Notes: generated from the sequence alone by a model not told the origin. 64,000 bases of DNA from Leptolyngbyaceae cyanobacterium JSC-12 (GCA_000309945.1 CM001633.1:3560199-3624198), one strand, 5' to 3'. Positions 1 through 10,130 are shown, counted from the first letter of the stretch. A program made the numbers and translations.

Positions 1-2
1 CT

Positions 3-728
3 ATCCGCTTTGGCATCACCACGGCAACCGATGACCTGGAAGGAGCAGTTCTCAGGCAACAGCCTGTTCATGATTTGAGCCTGGAAACCGTTCAAGCTGC
101 CTTAAGACACTTCCACGGCGTAATTCAGCAAATACCGCCTAATTACAGCGCGATTCAAGTGGAAGGAAAACGGTTGTATGATTTGGCGCGAGCAGGCAAG
201 GAAATTATTGCCCAGCCACGTATGGTAGAAGTTCATCAAGTGAAAATCCTGGACTGGCGACCGGGAGAGTTTCCCGAATTGGAGGTGGAGATTGCCTGCG
301 GTGCTGGCACCTACATTCGTGCGATCGCCCGGGATCTGGGACAACTGTTGCAAACGGGGGGCACCCTGGCAGCCCTACGCCGCATCGAGAGTAGCAGCTT
401 TCGGTTAGAAAACAGTCTCACCCTGGAAGAACTAAGCACAGCATTGCAAACCCAGTCGTTTCAACCGATTCCGCCGGAAGTGGGCGTGGCTCATCTAGAC
501 GCGATCGCCCTTCCTGACACGTTGGCACGTCGCTGGTGCCTGGGACAGCGCATCGCCTGGGGAGAAGTGCCCACCAACCTCATGCCTACAGCACCCATTC
601 GCATTCAGCACGAAAGTGGCTTGTTTCTGGGCATTGGGCTACGAACTGGAACCGCTGAAACCGCTGTTCTATCCCCGCAAGTCGTGCTTACAGTGTTTCC
701 AGAATCAAATACAGGAAGTTCCCCTTGA
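3..728 (+). CDS. truB: tRNA pseudouridine synthase B (TruB), 3' part
   Basis: This is the C-terminal part of TruB, which converts U55 to pseudouridine in the T-loop of tRNAs. The reading frame is open from base 3; the N-terminus with the catalytic Asp lies outside the window. The first visible residues, RFGITTATDDLEGAV, match the conserved TruB segment. Further on, CGAGTYIRAIARDLG is the family's YIRxxARDLG motif. The last roughly 80 residues correspond to the variable C-terminal domain. A TTG at 75 begins the longest ORF wholly inside the window but is internal to the gene, so it is not the real start. The gene ends about 100 bp before purL on the same strand. Confidence 0.95.
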   Translation: MRFGITTATDDLEGAVLRQQPVHDLSLETVQAALRHFHGVIQQIPPNYSAIQVEGKRLYDLARAGKEIIAQPRMVEVHQVKILDWRPGEFPELEVEIACGAGTYIRAIARDLGQLLQTGGTLAALRRIESSSFRLENSLTLEELSTALQTQSFQPIPPEVGVAHLDAIALPDTLARRWCLGQRIAWGEVPTNLMPTAPIRIQHESGLFLGIGLRTGTAETAVLSPQVVLTVFPESNTGSSP

Positions 729-825
729 GGAACGCGTGATCTGCACAATAGAATAGAGCGGTCTTGAGGCGCGATCGCGCCAGCGTTACCGTCAGGATTG
801 CCCACCATCATTGCTGGAGTGCTCT

Positions 826-3174
826 ATGTCTGCCTTGTCATCTGCTCCGTTCTCACCTGAAGCGATCGCGGCAGAAGGGATTAAGCCAGAGGAATACGAA
901 GAAATTGTGCGGCGTCTGGGACGGCATCCCAACCGGGCAGAACTGGGCATGTTTGGGGTGATGTGGTCTGAACACTGCTGTTACAAAAATTCTCGTCCGT
1001 TGTTGAAGCAGTTTCCGACTGAGGGCGATCGCATCCTGGTGGGTCCAGGCGAAAATGCTGGAGTTGTGGATTTAGGTAATGGTCTGCGGTTGGCATTCAA
1101 AATCGAGTCGCACAACCACCCATCTGCCGTGGAACCGTTTCAAGGTGCCGCCACTGGAGTCGGAGGAATTCTCCGCGATATCTTTACAATGGGTGCTCGC
1201 CCGATCGCACTGCTCAACTCTTTGCGATTTGGCTCCCTGGAAAATGCCCGAACACGACGCTTGTTTCAGGGGGTGGTAGCTGGCATTGCTCACTATGGCA
1301 ACTGCGTTGGGGTGCCAACTGTGGGCGGCGAGGTATATTTTGATCCAGTCTATTCGGGCAATCCACTCGTCAATGTCATGGCGCTGGGGTTGATGGAAAC
1401 GCCAGAAATTGTGAAATCGGGAGCCAAGGGGATTGGGAACCCGGTGCTGTATGTTGGCTCTACCACTGGGCGGGATGGCATGGGCGGTGCCAGTTTTGCC
1501 AGTGCGGAACTCAGTGATGAATCGATAGACGATCGCCCCGCGGTTCAGGTCGGCGATCCGTTCCTGGAAAAATCCTTGATTGAAGCCTGCTTAGAGGCTT
1601 TCAAAACGGGGGCAGTGGTAGCCGCACAAGACATGGGGGCAGCGGGAATTACCTGTTCCACATCTGAGATGGCAGCCAAAGGCGGCGTGGGTATTGAACT
1701 GGATCTGGACAAAATTCCAGTACGCGAAACTGGCATGGTGCCTTATGAATACTTACTGTCTGAGTCGCAAGAGCGAATGCTGTTTGTTGCAGAGAAAGGA
1801 CGGGAGCAAGAACTAATCGATATTTTCGAGCACTGGGGATTGCACGCGGTGGTCGCTGGCAGTGTAATTGAGGAGCCGATCGTCCGCATTCTGTTTAAAG
1901 GCAATGTTGCGGCTGAAATTCCGGCAACGGCTCTAGCAGACAACACACCTATTTATCATCGCGACCTGCTGCCAGAAGCCCCCGACTACGCTCAAACAGC
2001 CTGGGCATGGACACCAGAGTCTCTGCCATCTTGCACAACGGATGGCATCGTCATCAACAGCACCTTCCTGACGTGGAACGATGTATTGCTGAAATTGCTG
2101 GCAACTCCGACAATCGCCTCCAAGCAGTGGGTTTATCGCCAATACGATCATCAGGTACAAAACAACACCGTGATGCTGCCTGGTAGAGCCGATGCAGCGA
2201 TCGTCCGCGTCCGCCCCATTCTCCCCCCGACCTTCCCCCCCTCACCCACCCCTGGTGTAGCTGCCACTGTTGATTGCAACCCCCGGTATGTCTACCTGCA
2301 TCCCTATGAAGGTGCCAAAGCTGCCGTGGCAGAAGCCGCACGAAATTTAAGTTGCGTTGGGGCTGAACCACTGGCAATCACAGATAACCTGAATTTTGGC
2401 AGTCCCGAAAAACCAATTGGCTACTGGCAACTGGCAGAAGCCTGCCGGGGATTGGCAGAAGCCTGCCGAGAACTTAGCACTCCTGTAACAGGCGGCAATG
2501 TCTCGCTTTATAACGAAACGCTGGATGCGGATGGCAATCCCCAACCCATTTACCCCACGCCCGTAGTAGGCATGGTGGGACTAATCCGAGATGTGAACAA
2601 CATTTGTGGACAGGGATGGCAAGACTCAGGAGATTTGATTTATTTGCTGGGCATATCGATGGATGCCGCGCCCTCTGCAGCCGTGACACTGGGAGGTTCA
2701 GAATACTTAGCTACCGTGCATGGCGTGATTGCTGGCAAACCACCCATCATCGATTTTGATTTAGAAAGACGTGTGCAACAAACATGTCGAGATGGAATTG
2801 ACCAAGGATGGGTGCGCTCGGCGCATGACTGCGCTGAAGGGGGATTGGCGATCGCCTTGGCAGAAAGCTGCATCAGTGGCAGGCGGGGAGCCACTGTGAG
2901 CCTCGCAAAGACTGCTACTCTGCGGTGGGATACGATCCTGTTTGCGGAAGGTGGCGCACGAATTATTGTTTCTGTGCCACGAGCGCATCAGGCAGAGTGG
3001 GAAACCTACTTGAATACACACCTCCAGGATGCCTGGCAATGGCTGGGAGTCGTGGGAGAGTCCAATCAGGCACTTGTGGTTCAAACCCAAGATAACCTTC
3101 CCTTAATTAACCTGACTGTTTCTGAAATGAGTGATAGCTGGCAACATGCGATCGAGCGCCATCTGGAAAGCTGA
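826..3174 (+). CDS. purL: Phosphoribosylformylglycinamidine synthase II (PurL)
   Basis: PurL makes FGAM from FGAR, ATP and glutamine-derived ammonia in purine synthesis, together with PurQ and PurS. At 782 residues it is the expected length for a small-type PurL. Conserved blocks are visible: [15 protein letters not shown] near residue 41, [20 protein letters not shown] near 90, [15 protein letters not shown] near 270 and [10 protein letters not shown] near 560. The ATG at 826 is preferred over an upstream in-frame TTG (811) because GGAG lies 6-7 bases before it. Oddity: a Pro-rich stretch, [13 protein letters not shown], interrupts the conserved region before [16 protein letters not shown]. 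It is encoded by a C-rich low-complexity tract like those found between genes in this window. Confidence 0.97.
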   Translation: MSALSSAPFSPEAIAAEGIKPEEYEEIVRRLGRHPNRAELGMFGVMWSEHCCYKNSRPLLKQFPTEGDRILVGPGENAGVVDLGNGLRLAFKIESHNHPSAVEPFQGAATGVGGILRDIFTMGARPIALLNSLRFGSLENARTRRLFQGVVAGIAHYGNCVGVPTVGGEVYFDPVYSGNPLVNVMALGLMETPEIVKSGAKGIGNPVLYVGSTTGRDGMGGASFASAELSDESIDDRPAVQVGDPFLEKSLIEACLEAFKTGAVVAAQDMGAAGITCSTSEMAAKGGVGIELDLDKIPVRETGMVPYEYLLSESQERMLFVAEKGREQELIDIFEHWGLHAVVAGSVIEEPIVRILFKGNVAAEIPATALADNTPIYHRDLLPEAPDYAQTAWAWTPESLPSCTTDGIVINSTFLTWNDVLLKLLATPTIASKQWVYRQYDHQVQNNTVMLPGRADAAIVRVRPILPPTFPPSPTPGVAATVDCNPRYVYLHPYEGAKAAVAEAARNLSCVGAEPLAITDNLNFGSPEKPIGYWQLAEACRGLAEACRELSTPVTGGNVSLYNETLDADGNPQPIYPTPVVGMVGLIRDVNNICGQGWQDSGDLIYLLGISMDAAPSAAVTLGGSEYLATVHGVIAGKPPIIDFDLERRVQQTCRDGIDQGWVRSAHDCAEGGLAIALAESCISGRRGATVSLAKTATLRWDTILFAEGGARIIVSVPRAHQAEWETYLNTHLQDAWQWLGVVGESNQALVVQTQDNLPLINLTVSEMSDSWQHAIERHLES
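2212..2253 (+). repeat. C-rich degenerate repeat inside purL
   Basis: This C-rich low-complexity stretch inside purL resembles the intergenic tracts at 11683 and 18676. It encodes the Pro-rich linker [12 protein letters not shown] at a junction between conserved PurL blocks and keeps the reading frame. Confidence 0.55.
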
Positions 3175-3335
3175 TGAGTTTCACTCTGAAGAATTTTCCA
3201 CGATTGTTAGGATGTAGCCATGAGTAATGGGAAGATTAAAAGACTCTTAAAGTGATTAACGTTACAATCTTTAAACCTTTGTCAGTCCGCTGATTCATTT
3301 CCTGCCGTATTCAGTAGCTCGGAGCAAAACCAAGC

Positions 3336-4874
3336 ATGATGCCCAACGATTCTGACTGGATGGGTGCTTCTCCCGTCTCAAATGATGTGCTTCCCGATTC
3401 TGCAACACTTGATTATCCCGATAAGCCCGAAGAAGCCTGTGGCGTATTTGGCGTGTTTGCTCCTGGAGAAGATGTTGCAAAACTTGCCTACTTTGGGCTG
3501 TATGCCTTACAGCATCGGGGTCAAGAATCTGCAGGCATTGCCACCTTCGCAGGAAACGAGGTGCATCTTTATAAAGAGATGGGCTTGGTATCCCAGGTAT
3601 TTAATGAGTCGATTTTGAACAACTTGCCAGGCGAATTAGCGATCGGACATACTCGCTATTCCACCACAGGGTCTAGCCGGGTGGTAAACGCACAGCCTGC
3701 TGTAGTCAAGACGAATCTGGGAGCACTGGCCCTGGCACACAATGGCAATCTGGTCAACACACCCCTCCTGCGAGAAGAACTGCTACGAAATAATCACAAC
3801 CTGATTACCACCACGGATTCTGAGCTAATTGCATTTGCGATCGCCGAAGAAATTAACAGCGGTAAACCCTGGCTAGAAGCAGCTATCAGTGCATTTAACC
3901 GTTGTCAGGGAGCGTTTAGCCTGGTAATTGGCACACCCAACGGCATGATGGGCACCCGCGATCCCAATGGAATTCGTCCTTTAGTGATTGGCACCTTGCC
4001 TAAAACGACTGTGACTGATCCCACATGCTACGTTCTGGCTTCAGAAACCTGTGGACTGGATATTATTGGAGCCGAATATTTACGAGATGTGGAACCGGGT
4101 GAACTCGTGTGGATCACGGAAGAAGGCATGGCTTCCTTCCACTGGTCTACCCAACCCCAGCCCAAACTCTGCATCTTTGAGATGATCTACTTTGCTCGCC
4201 CGGATAGCGTTATGCAAAATGAAAGCCTTTACAGCTACCGGATGCGAATTGGTCGAATTTTGGCGGAAGAATCTCCTGCTGAAGCAGATCTCGTGATTGC
4301 GGTGCCAGATTCGGGCGTTCCCGCTGCGATCGGATATTCTCAAGCCTCTGGAATCCCCTATGCAGAGGGATTGATCAAAAATCGCTACGTCGGACGAACA
4401 TTTATCCAACCAACTCAGAGTATGCGCGAGTCTGGAATTCGGATGAAATTGAACCCGCTCAAAGATGTCTTGACTGGAAAGCGTGTGGTGATTGTGGATG
4501 ATTCGATTGTGCGTGGAACTACCAGCCGTAAAATTGTCAAAGCTTTACGAGACGCAGGGGCAACAGAAGTGCATATGCGAATTTCATCCCCACCCGTAAC
4601 CCATCCTTGCTTTTACGGCATTGACACCGATAACCAGGATCAACTCATTGCTGCGACTAAATCGGTGGAAGAAATTACGGCTCAAATCGAAGTTGATTCG
4701 CTTAGCTATCTTAGTTGGCATGGCATGCTGGCTGCTACCCGACAAGATCCAACTCATTTCTGCTCTGCCTGCTTCACAGGCGATTACCCAGTTGAAGTGC
4801 CTGAACTCGTAAAGCGATCCAAGCTGATGTTTGAGAAAAGACCAGCGGTACTCGAGACGGCTCCAATCGCTTAA
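3336..4874 (+). CDS. purF: Amidophosphoribosyltransferase (PurF)
   Basis: PurF catalyses the first committed step of purine synthesis, PRPP plus glutamine to 5-phosphoribosylamine. The protein is 512 residues. A short N-terminal leader of 34 residues precedes Cys35 in EEACGVFGVFAP; this is the Ntn-type catalytic cysteine exposed by propeptide cleavage. The glutaminase region continues with ALQHRGQESAGI and GHTRYSTTGSS. The PRPP-binding loop VVIVDDSIVRGTTS is in the C-terminal half. Cysteines in HPCFYGID and HFCSACFTGDYP fit the [4Fe-4S] ligands of the Bacillus-type enzyme. The start could be 3336 or the next ATG at 3339. It lies 161 bp after purL on the same strand. Confidence 0.97.
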   Translation: MMPNDSDWMGASPVSNDVLPDSATLDYPDKPEEACGVFGVFAPGEDVAKLAYFGLYALQHRGQESAGIATFAGNEVHLYKEMGLVSQVFNESILNNLPGELAIGHTRYSTTGSSRVVNAQPAVVKTNLGALALAHNGNLVNTPLLREELLRNNHNLITTTDSELIAFAIAEEINSGKPWLEAAISAFNRCQGAFSLVIGTPNGMMGTRDPNGIRPLVIGTLPKTTVTDPTCYVLASETCGLDIIGAEYLRDVEPGELVWITEEGMASFHWSTQPQPKLCIFEMIYFARPDSVMQNESLYSYRMRIGRILAEESPAEADLVIAVPDSGVPAAIGYSQASGIPYAEGLIKNRYVGRTFIQPTQSMRESGIRMKLNPLKDVLTGKRVVIVDDSIVRGTTSRKIVKALRDAGATEVHMRISSPPVTHPCFYGIDTDNQDQLIAATKSVEEITAQIEVDSLSYLSWHGMLAATRQDPTHFCSACFTGDYPVEVPELVKRSKLMFEKRPAVLETAPIA

Positions 4875-4889
4875 AGCCCTGCTGCTAAC

Positions 4890-5072
4890 CTACTCAACAT
4901 TTGCAATCCGAAAACCCATTTGACACTCAAACTGTGCTAACTCATGTTCATCGTGTTTTCGCAAAGCACGACCACACCGTAATCGACCACCTGACCAGCG
5001 AGGCTGTCCACTCTGATCAGCCAGCAGACAGGTCGAGCATACTTGAGCAGGAGAAATTAGCTGGTTGTCCAT
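4890..5072 (-). CDS. Small Cys-containing conserved-type protein
   Basis: This ORF of about 60 residues starts MDNQLISPAQVCSTCLLAD and ends QFECQMGFRIANVE. It has four Cys residues (QVCSTCL, LRCGRA, FECQM), suggesting a small metal-binding or redox protein; its role is unknown. I believe similar short proteins occur in other cyanobacteria but cannot check. The ATG at 5072 is chosen over an upstream in-frame start at 5111 because the earlier residues look random. It is convergent with purF and ends 15 bp from it. Confidence 0.6.
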   Translation of the reverse strand: MDNQLISPAQVCSTCLLADQSGQPRWSGGRLRCGRALRKHDEHELAQFECQMGFRIANVE

Positions 5073-5405
5073 TAGGATGACTAACATCCAATACCTCCAG
5101 AATACGCTCAACTCCGTAAGACTATTTTATGTCAGGAGTTTGAGAGAGTTGGGATCATGCCACAGAGCTTAATATGCCTGCTTTTGGTTGTGAAGTATCA
5201 GGCTTAACAGTCGAGATACACAGGTTTGCTACTTCCCCCGTATCAGAAGAGACGCTATGATACTCTATCTGGACATTTTCGTTGAAATTTTCGTTTCGAC
5301 GCTGACCGCCACTAAGTTAAACCTCTGATAATGAAGTGAAGGGGCGGTTTTTGTTTGCCTTGAGGTTTTTGTTTGCCTTGAATTATTGCTAAGAGGTTTG
5401 CTTTT
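5073..5405. other. glyA upstream region
   Basis: This 333-bp intergenic stretch holds the divergent upstream regions of the small Cys protein and glyA. Next to glyA there is a possible terminator-like hairpin (5305-5352) and two tandem copies of an 18-base unit containing TTTTTGTTTGCCTTGA (about 5347-5382). No glycine riboswitch could be recognised. Confidence 0.5.
5305..5352 (+). terminator. Terminator-like hairpin in the glyA leader
   Basis: ACCGCC (5305-5310) can pair with GGCGGT (5343-5348) across a 32-base loop, followed by a short T-run. The long loop makes this weak. It could be an attenuator ahead of glyA or chance. Confidence 0.25.
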
Positions 5406-6689
5406 GTGACTCAGACTAACTTAGACTTCCTTGCTCAGACAGACCCAGCGATCGCCGAAATTATTAGCCAGGAACTACAACGACAGCGAGATCACCTGGA
5501 ACTGATTGCAAGTGAAAACTTCACATCACCTGCTGTCCTTGCTGCTCAAGGGTCTGTCCTCACTAATAAATATGCCGAAGGATTACCTGGAAAGCGCTAC
5601 TATGGCGGCTGTGAAGCGGTTGATCGAGCCGAGCAATTGGCGATCGAACGAGCCAAAGAACTGTTTGGAGCCGCTCATGCTAATGTTCAACCTCACTCTG
5701 GTGCCCAAGCCAATTTTGCTGTGTTTTTGAGCTTGCTAGAACCGGGTGACACCATTATGGGCATGGATTTGTCGCATGGTGGACATCTGACTCACGGTTC
5801 TCCAGTCAATGTTTCCGGAAAGTGGTTCAAAGTGCAGCACTATGGAGTTAGCTGTGAAACTGAGCAACTTGACTATGACATGATTCGTGATCTGGCGTTG
5901 CAGCATCGTCCCAAGTTGATTATTTGCGGCTATTCCGCCTATCCTCGCATCATCCAGTTCGACAAGTTCCGGGCGATCGCAGACGAAGTTGGAGCCTATC
6001 TCCTGGCAGACATTGCCCACATTGCTGGCCTTGTAGCCACAGGGCACCACCCTAATCCCATTCCTGATTGTGATGTCGTCACTACTACAACCCACAAAAC
6101 CCTGCGCGGTCCTCGTGGGGGCTTGATCCTGACACGCGATCCAGAACTCGGCAAAAAGCTAGACAAATCGGTATTTCCTGGTTCTCAAGGCGGGCCGTTG
6201 GAGCACGTTATCGCCGCCAAAGCAGTTGCCTTCGGAGAAGCTCTGAAACCTGCGTTCAAAGCCTATTCAGGACGTGTGATTGAAAATGCTCAGGCTTTGG
6301 CAAGTCAACTACAAGCGCGTGGCTTCAAAATTGTCTCTGGTGGCACGGATAACCACTTGATGCTGGTTGATCTGCGATCAATAGGGATGACTGGAAAAGT
6401 CGCGGATCAACTGGTGAGTGCAGTCAATATTACTGCAAACAAAAACACCATCCCTTTTGATCCCGAATCTCCCTTTGTCACCAGTGGTTTGCGACTCGGC
6501 TCTCCCGCCATGACTACTCGTGGTTTAGGAGTTAATGAGTTTACTGAAATTGGCAACATCATCGCTGATCGCCTGCTTCACCCAGATGATGAAGCGATCG
6601 CCCAAGCCTGTCGTCATCGAGTTGCGACATTGTGCAGCCAATTTCCGCTGTATTCCCATCTGCAAATTCCTGTACCTGCATTTGCATAA
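5406..6689 (+). CDS. glyA: Serine hydroxymethyltransferase (GlyA)
   Basis: GlyA interconverts serine and glycine with tetrahydrofolate, feeding one-carbon units to purine and methionine synthesis and serving photorespiratory metabolism in cyanobacteria. The protein is 427 residues, the normal bacterial length. Conserved features include [19 protein letters not shown] at the N-terminus, [13 protein letters not shown], and the PLP-lysine motif [15 protein letters not shown] near residue 228. The start is GTG at 5406; there is no better in-frame ATG. A strong terminator follows at 6727. Confidence 0.97.
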   Translation: MTQTNLDFLAQTDPAIAEIISQELQRQRDHLELIASENFTSPAVLAAQGSVLTNKYAEGLPGKRYYGGCEAVDRAEQLAIERAKELFGAAHANVQPHSGAQANFAVFLSLLEPGDTIMGMDLSHGGHLTHGSPVNVSGKWFKVQHYGVSCETEQLDYDMIRDLALQHRPKLIICGYSAYPRIIQFDKFRAIADEVGAYLLADIAHIAGLVATGHHPNPIPDCDVVTTTTHKTLRGPRGGLILTRDPELGKKLDKSVFPGSQGGPLEHVIAAKAVAFGEALKPAFKAYSGRVIENAQALASQLQARGFKIVSGGTDNHLMLVDLRSIGMTGKVADQLVSAVNITANKNTIPFDPESPFVTSGLRLGSPAMTTRGLGVNEFTEIGNIIADRLLHPDDEAIAQACRHRVATLCSQFPLYSHLQIPVPAFA

Positions 6690-7056
6690 GACATTCTTGA
6701 CAAAAATCATCAATTTCTGAATACAAGGGATGTCTGCACATGTAGACATCCCTGATTTTTATTAACTGCTTATTAACTGCAAAAAGCTGGTAACTTCTAC
6801 AGCGACAAGCGAGAATTGCCATTTTTGCAAATAGGTCTACCGTATCAAGTCATCGAATTTTGATTAAAAATTCAAAAGGATTAGGCAAAAAGACCAATCA
6901 CAGGTCAACATTAAGGACCGTAAGCATTACAACCCGGAAGTTTAAAGAACTCCATCAGTCGAAGTAAAAAAATAGGTGATATTAACAATTCTTTGCCAAC
7001 TATTATCTGAAATGAAGTAGACTCTTCCTGTCGCTGTCCACGACTTGCGTTTTCCA
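6690..7056. other. Intergenic region between glyA and the WecA-like gene
   Basis: This 367-bp gap contains the glyA terminator and a short direct repeat of TTATTAACTGC just after it. The rest, to the next start, is AT-rich and shows no gene or RNA I can recognise. It should contain the promoter of the WecA-like gene. Confidence 0.5.
6727..6760 (+). terminator. Rho-independent terminator after glyA
   Basis: GGGATGTCT (6727-6735) and AGACATCCC (6744-6752) form a perfect 9-bp stem with an 8-base loop, followed by TGATTTTT. It lies 38 bp after the glyA stop. Confidence 0.85.
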
Positions 7057-8109
7057 ATGACTACTCATTACTGGTATCACCTAACTGCTTTTGTTGTTGC
7101 TGCGCTCGTAGTTCTCTGGGCAACTCCCCGCGTTAAAAAGTTTGGATTGAAGCGAGGATTAGTGGATCGCCCCGGAGGACGGAAGATTCATAAACGTCCC
7201 ATGGTGCGCTTGGGGGGTGTTGCCATTTTTGTAGGGACAATTGCAGCACTGTTAGTCGTTTGGTGGACTGGAGGCTTCGGTATCCAAACTCCTCAAAAAG
7301 AGTATGAACTGTGGGGCGTTGTGGTTGGTGGGCTAGCATTTTTCCTGATTGGACTGGCAGATGACATTCTCACGCTACCTGCATTGACTCGCCTCTTCGC
7401 ACAACTCTTAGTAGCCGCTGCAGTCTGGCAAGCTGGCGTTCAGATTGACTTTCTAACGGTTCCAGGTATCGGTTTAGTGCCATTGCAAGACTGGTTAAGC
7501 CTGCCGATTACAGTCATTTGGTTAGTTGGCATGGCCAATGCCATCAACATGATTGATGGGCTAGATGGGTTAGCCGCAGGCGTATCGGGAATCGCAGCAG
7601 CCGTGATGCTTGTTGTCACGCTGTTTATGCATCAACCTGCTGCCGCATTAATAGCAGCAGCACTCTCCGGGGCGTGTTTTGGGTTTCTACGCTACAATTT
7701 TAACCCTGCCCAAATTTTTATGGGAGACGGTGGCGCTTACTTCATGGGGTTTATCCTGGCTGGCGTTGGCATTATTGGATTGGTGAAGTCAGTTACTACG
7801 GTTGCTGTGTTACTTCCTTACCTGATTCTGGCAGTTCCAATTCTTGACATTTTTACGGTTGTGATTGATCGTCTGCGTCGAGGCAAATCACCATTTGCAG
7901 CGGATAAGCGCCACCTGCACCATCGGTTACTGCAGGCTGGGTTATCTCAACGATTAGCCGTATTGTTTATTTATTCTCTAACTCTGTGGGCAGGCACCTT
8001 AGCCCTGGCAATCTCCAATATGCCGAGTGGATGGGGGTATGCGATCGCGGCAACTGCGCTGTTGAGCTTTACGGGCTGGCAGGTTTGGAAGACGGCGAAA
8101 CAATCCTGA
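7057..8109 (+). CDS. Undecaprenyl-phosphate sugar-1-phosphate transferase (WecA/TagO-like)
   Basis: This is a polytopic membrane enzyme of the MraY/WecA family, which transfers a HexNAc-1-phosphate from UDP-sugar to polyprenyl phosphate and so starts glycan assembly. The protein is about 350 residues with roughly ten hydrophobic segments. Family motifs are present: GLADDILTLP (acidic pair), NAINMIDGLDGLAAG, FNPAQIFMGDGGAYFMGF, and the His-rich loop DKRHLHHRLL. The last of these is typical of WecA/TagO rather than MraY. The start ATG at 7057 is preferred to an upstream TTG at 7045. It could supply the lipid-linked primer for the glycan cluster at 20-37 kb, but that is inference. The stop is one base before the cinA start, so the two are likely co-transcribed. 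Confidence 0.88.
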   Translation: MTTHYWYHLTAFVVAALVVLWATPRVKKFGLKRGLVDRPGGRKIHKRPMVRLGGVAIFVGTIAALLVVWWTGGFGIQTPQKEYELWGVVVGGLAFFLIGLADDILTLPALTRLFAQLLVAAAVWQAGVQIDFLTVPGIGLVPLQDWLSLPITVIWLVGMANAINMIDGLDGLAAGVSGIAAAVMLVVTLFMHQPAAALIAAALSGACFGFLRYNFNPAQIFMGDGGAYFMGFILAGVGIIGLVKSVTTVAVLLPYLILAVPILDIFTVVIDRLRRGKSPFAADKRHLHHRLLQAGLSQRLAVLFIYSLTLWAGTLALAISNMPSGWGYAIAATALLSFTGWQVWKTAKQS

Positions 8110-8110
8110 T

Positions 8111-9370
8111 ATGAGTCCTGTTGCTGAAATTATTTGCGTAGGTACAGAGCTGTTGCTGGGAGATATTTTGAACAGTAACGCTCAGTTTTTAGCACGGGAA
8201 TTGGCAACTTTAGGGATTCCCCATTACTACCAATCCGTTGTTGGAGACAATCTAGAGCGAATTAACCGAGTGGTAAGAACAGCCTGCGATCGCGCCAGTC
8301 TCTTAATTTTTACCGGAGGATTAGGTCCCACTCCCGATGATCTAACCCATGAGGCATTAGCAGCATGCTTTGGGGTTCCACTGGTTGAGTATCCGGAAAT
8401 TCTGGAAGACATCACCCGAAAGTTTGCTCAGCGCGGACGGGTCATGACCCCTAATAACTGTAAGCAGGCATTACTGCCTCAAGGGTCCACCGTCTTGACA
8501 AATTCTACTGGCAGTGCGCCTGGGATTATTTGGCAGCCTCACCCAGGTCTTACTATCCTTACCTTTCCTGGCGTTCCAACAGAAATGCAGCTAATGTGGC
8601 GAGATGTTGCTGTTCCTTACCTAAAGCAAGCAGGATGGGTACAAAAAACTGTGTGTAGCCGCTTACTCCGTTTTTGGGGAATTTCAGAATCGGCTCTGGC
8701 TGAAAAGGTTGCCCCCTTTTTTAACTCGTCAAATCCCACAGTTGCTCCTTACGCCAACTTGGGCGAAGTCAAACTGAGAATTTCGGCAATGGCAGATACA
8801 GAAGCGGCTGCCCAAGCGATGATTGCACCCATCGAAGCACAACTACGAGCCATTGGTGGCTTAGATTGTTACGGCGCAGATACCGATTCATTAGCATCCG
8901 TAGTAGGGCAGTTACTCCAAGCCCGTGGAGAGACATTGGCAGTTGCCGAATCCTGCACAGGTGGTGGATTGGGAGCCATGCTGACCAGTGTTTCTGGCAG
9001 CTCCAGCTATTTTTGGGGTGGCATCATTTCCTACGACAATTCAGTGAAGGTGGGATTACTGAGGGTAACTCATGATGCCCTGGCAATGTACGGTGCTGTT
9101 AGCCATGAGGTTGCGAAACAGATGGCAGAAGGAGTGCGCGATCGCCTCAATACTACCTGGGGACTCAGTATTACTGGCGTGGCAGGTCCCACAGGTGGCA
9201 GCAGTGAAAAGCCTGTAGGCTTGGTTTACATCGGTTTAGCTGGGAAAGACACCGTGCAAAGCGTAGAATATCGCTTTGGGGCAGAACGAGGACGGGAATG
9301 GATACGTCATTTAAGTACGTGCTCGGCACTGGATCAGTTGCGTCGGCAGTTGCTGATAGTCAAACAATGA
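8111..9370 (+). CDS. cinA: CinA-family protein (nicotinamide-nucleotide amidase)
   Basis: CinA-type proteins act in NMN deamidation and ADP-ribose clearance and are historically called competence/damage-inducible. The protein has 419 residues with two domains. The N-terminal MoCF/COG1058 domain shows EIICVGTELLLGDILNSNAQ and FTGGLGPTPDDLT. The C-terminal amidase domain shows VAESCTGGGLGAML with the catalytic Ser, then SITGVAGPTGGSSEKPVG. It starts one base after the preceding stop, suggesting translational coupling with the WecA-like gene. Confidence 0.95.
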   Translation: MSPVAEIICVGTELLLGDILNSNAQFLARELATLGIPHYYQSVVGDNLERINRVVRTACDRASLLIFTGGLGPTPDDLTHEALAACFGVPLVEYPEILEDITRKFAQRGRVMTPNNCKQALLPQGSTVLTNSTGSAPGIIWQPHPGLTILTFPGVPTEMQLMWRDVAVPYLKQAGWVQKTVCSRLLRFWGISESALAEKVAPFFNSSNPTVAPYANLGEVKLRISAMADTEAAAQAMIAPIEAQLRAIGGLDCYGADTDSLASVVGQLLQARGETLAVAESCTGGGLGAMLTSVSGSSSYFWGGIISYDNSVKVGLLRVTHDALAMYGAVSHEVAKQMAEGVRDRLNTTWGLSITGVAGPTGGSSEKPVGLVYIGLAGKDTVQSVEYRFGAERGREWIRHLSTCSALDQLRRQLLIVKQ

Positions 9371-9522
9371 CCAAATCTTAAACTTCTCCTGACGATCGCT
9401 ATCCCTGATTTGATAATTTGGGTACAATTTTGATATGTCATTCAAACCCTGGTATCAGATTTAGAGTAGAAATGTATCTGCCGTGTCTGAGAGCCACGCT
9501 TTGATAAGGAGCTAATTTTTCA

Positions 9523-9657
9523 ATGGATTACCTGGAAAAGGTGCTTGAGAAACTCAAGGAATGGGCTAGAAAGCTGATTGAGGCACTGTTGGGTCCAGAA
9601 ACACAGCCCGAACCTGAGCCAATTCCAATTCCTGTAAACGATCCACAGCGTCGTTGA
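9523..9657 (+). CDS. 44-residue amphipathic micro-ORF before aroQ
   Basis: This short ORF encodes [20 protein letters not shown] followed by ALLGP and a Pro/Glu-rich tail ending [14 protein letters not shown] lies about 11 bases before the ATG. Residues 1-24 form a clear amphipathic helix with heptad-like Leu/Ile spacing; the tail alternates Glu and Pro. Its TGA stop overlaps a TTG codon of the aroQ frame (TTGA), the arrangement used for translational coupling. I do not recognise a function. The ordered composition and the ribosome-binding site argue that it is real. It may be a helix that binds a membrane or a partner protein. Confidence 0.65.
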   Translation: MDYLEKVLEKLKEWARKLIEALLGPETQPEPEPIPIPVNDPQRR

Positions 9658-10130
9658 TCTTGTCTGAGCTAGTAAGTGGGTCACTGTCTTTGGTCAGTAT
9701 TCTCGTACTGCACGGACCAAACCTGAATCTCCTGGGAAAGCGAGAGCCAGATGTTTATGGTTCGGTGACATTGGATGAGATCAATTCGCTGTTGGAACAA
9801 GCAGCAAGCTTCCTTCAGGTTAAGGTTTCATGTCTGCAGTCAAATCATGAAGGCGAGCTAGTAGACCAAATCCACAAGGCACTTGGCTTACACAACGGAA
9901 TCTTAATCAATGCGGGTGCCTACACTCATACCAGTGTTGCCATCCGAGATGCGATTGCGGCGGTTAACATCCCAACTGTTGAAGTGCATCTTAGTAATAT
10001 TTATCGACGTGAAGAATTTCGCCACCATTCATACATCGCCCCTGTTGCAATTGGTCAAATTAGTGGCTTTGGTGCGGAGAGTTATCGCCTAGGATTGCAA
10101 GCATTGGTTCAACATCTTCGCAAGGTTTAG
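9654..10130 (+). CDS. aroQ: Type II 3-dehydroquinate dehydratase (AroQ)
   Basis: AroQ dehydrates 3-dehydroquinate to 3-dehydroshikimate in the shikimate pathway; type II enzymes form dodecamers. Conserved motifs are [20 protein letters not shown] (containing the catalytic Tyr), [30 protein letters not shown], and [18 protein letters not shown] (containing the catalytic His). Two TTG starts are plausible. The one at 9654 overlaps the stop of the micro-ORF and gives 158 residues. The one at 9690 gives 146 residues, the usual family length. aroB, also in this pathway, is at the other end of the window and is not linked. Confidence 0.94.
   Translation: MILSELVSGSLSLVSILVLHGPNLNLLGKREPDVYGSVTLDEINSLLEQAASFLQVKVSCLQSNHEGELVDQIHKALGLHNGILINAGAYTHTSVAIRDAIAAVNIPTVEVHLSNIYRREEFRHHSYIAPVAIGQISGFGAESYRLGLQALVQHLRKV

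Noticed and set aside
5257-5328. 23-residue hydrophobic ORF upstream of glyA
   Set aside because: No ribosome-binding site, and its end falls in the possible hairpin; too short to support.
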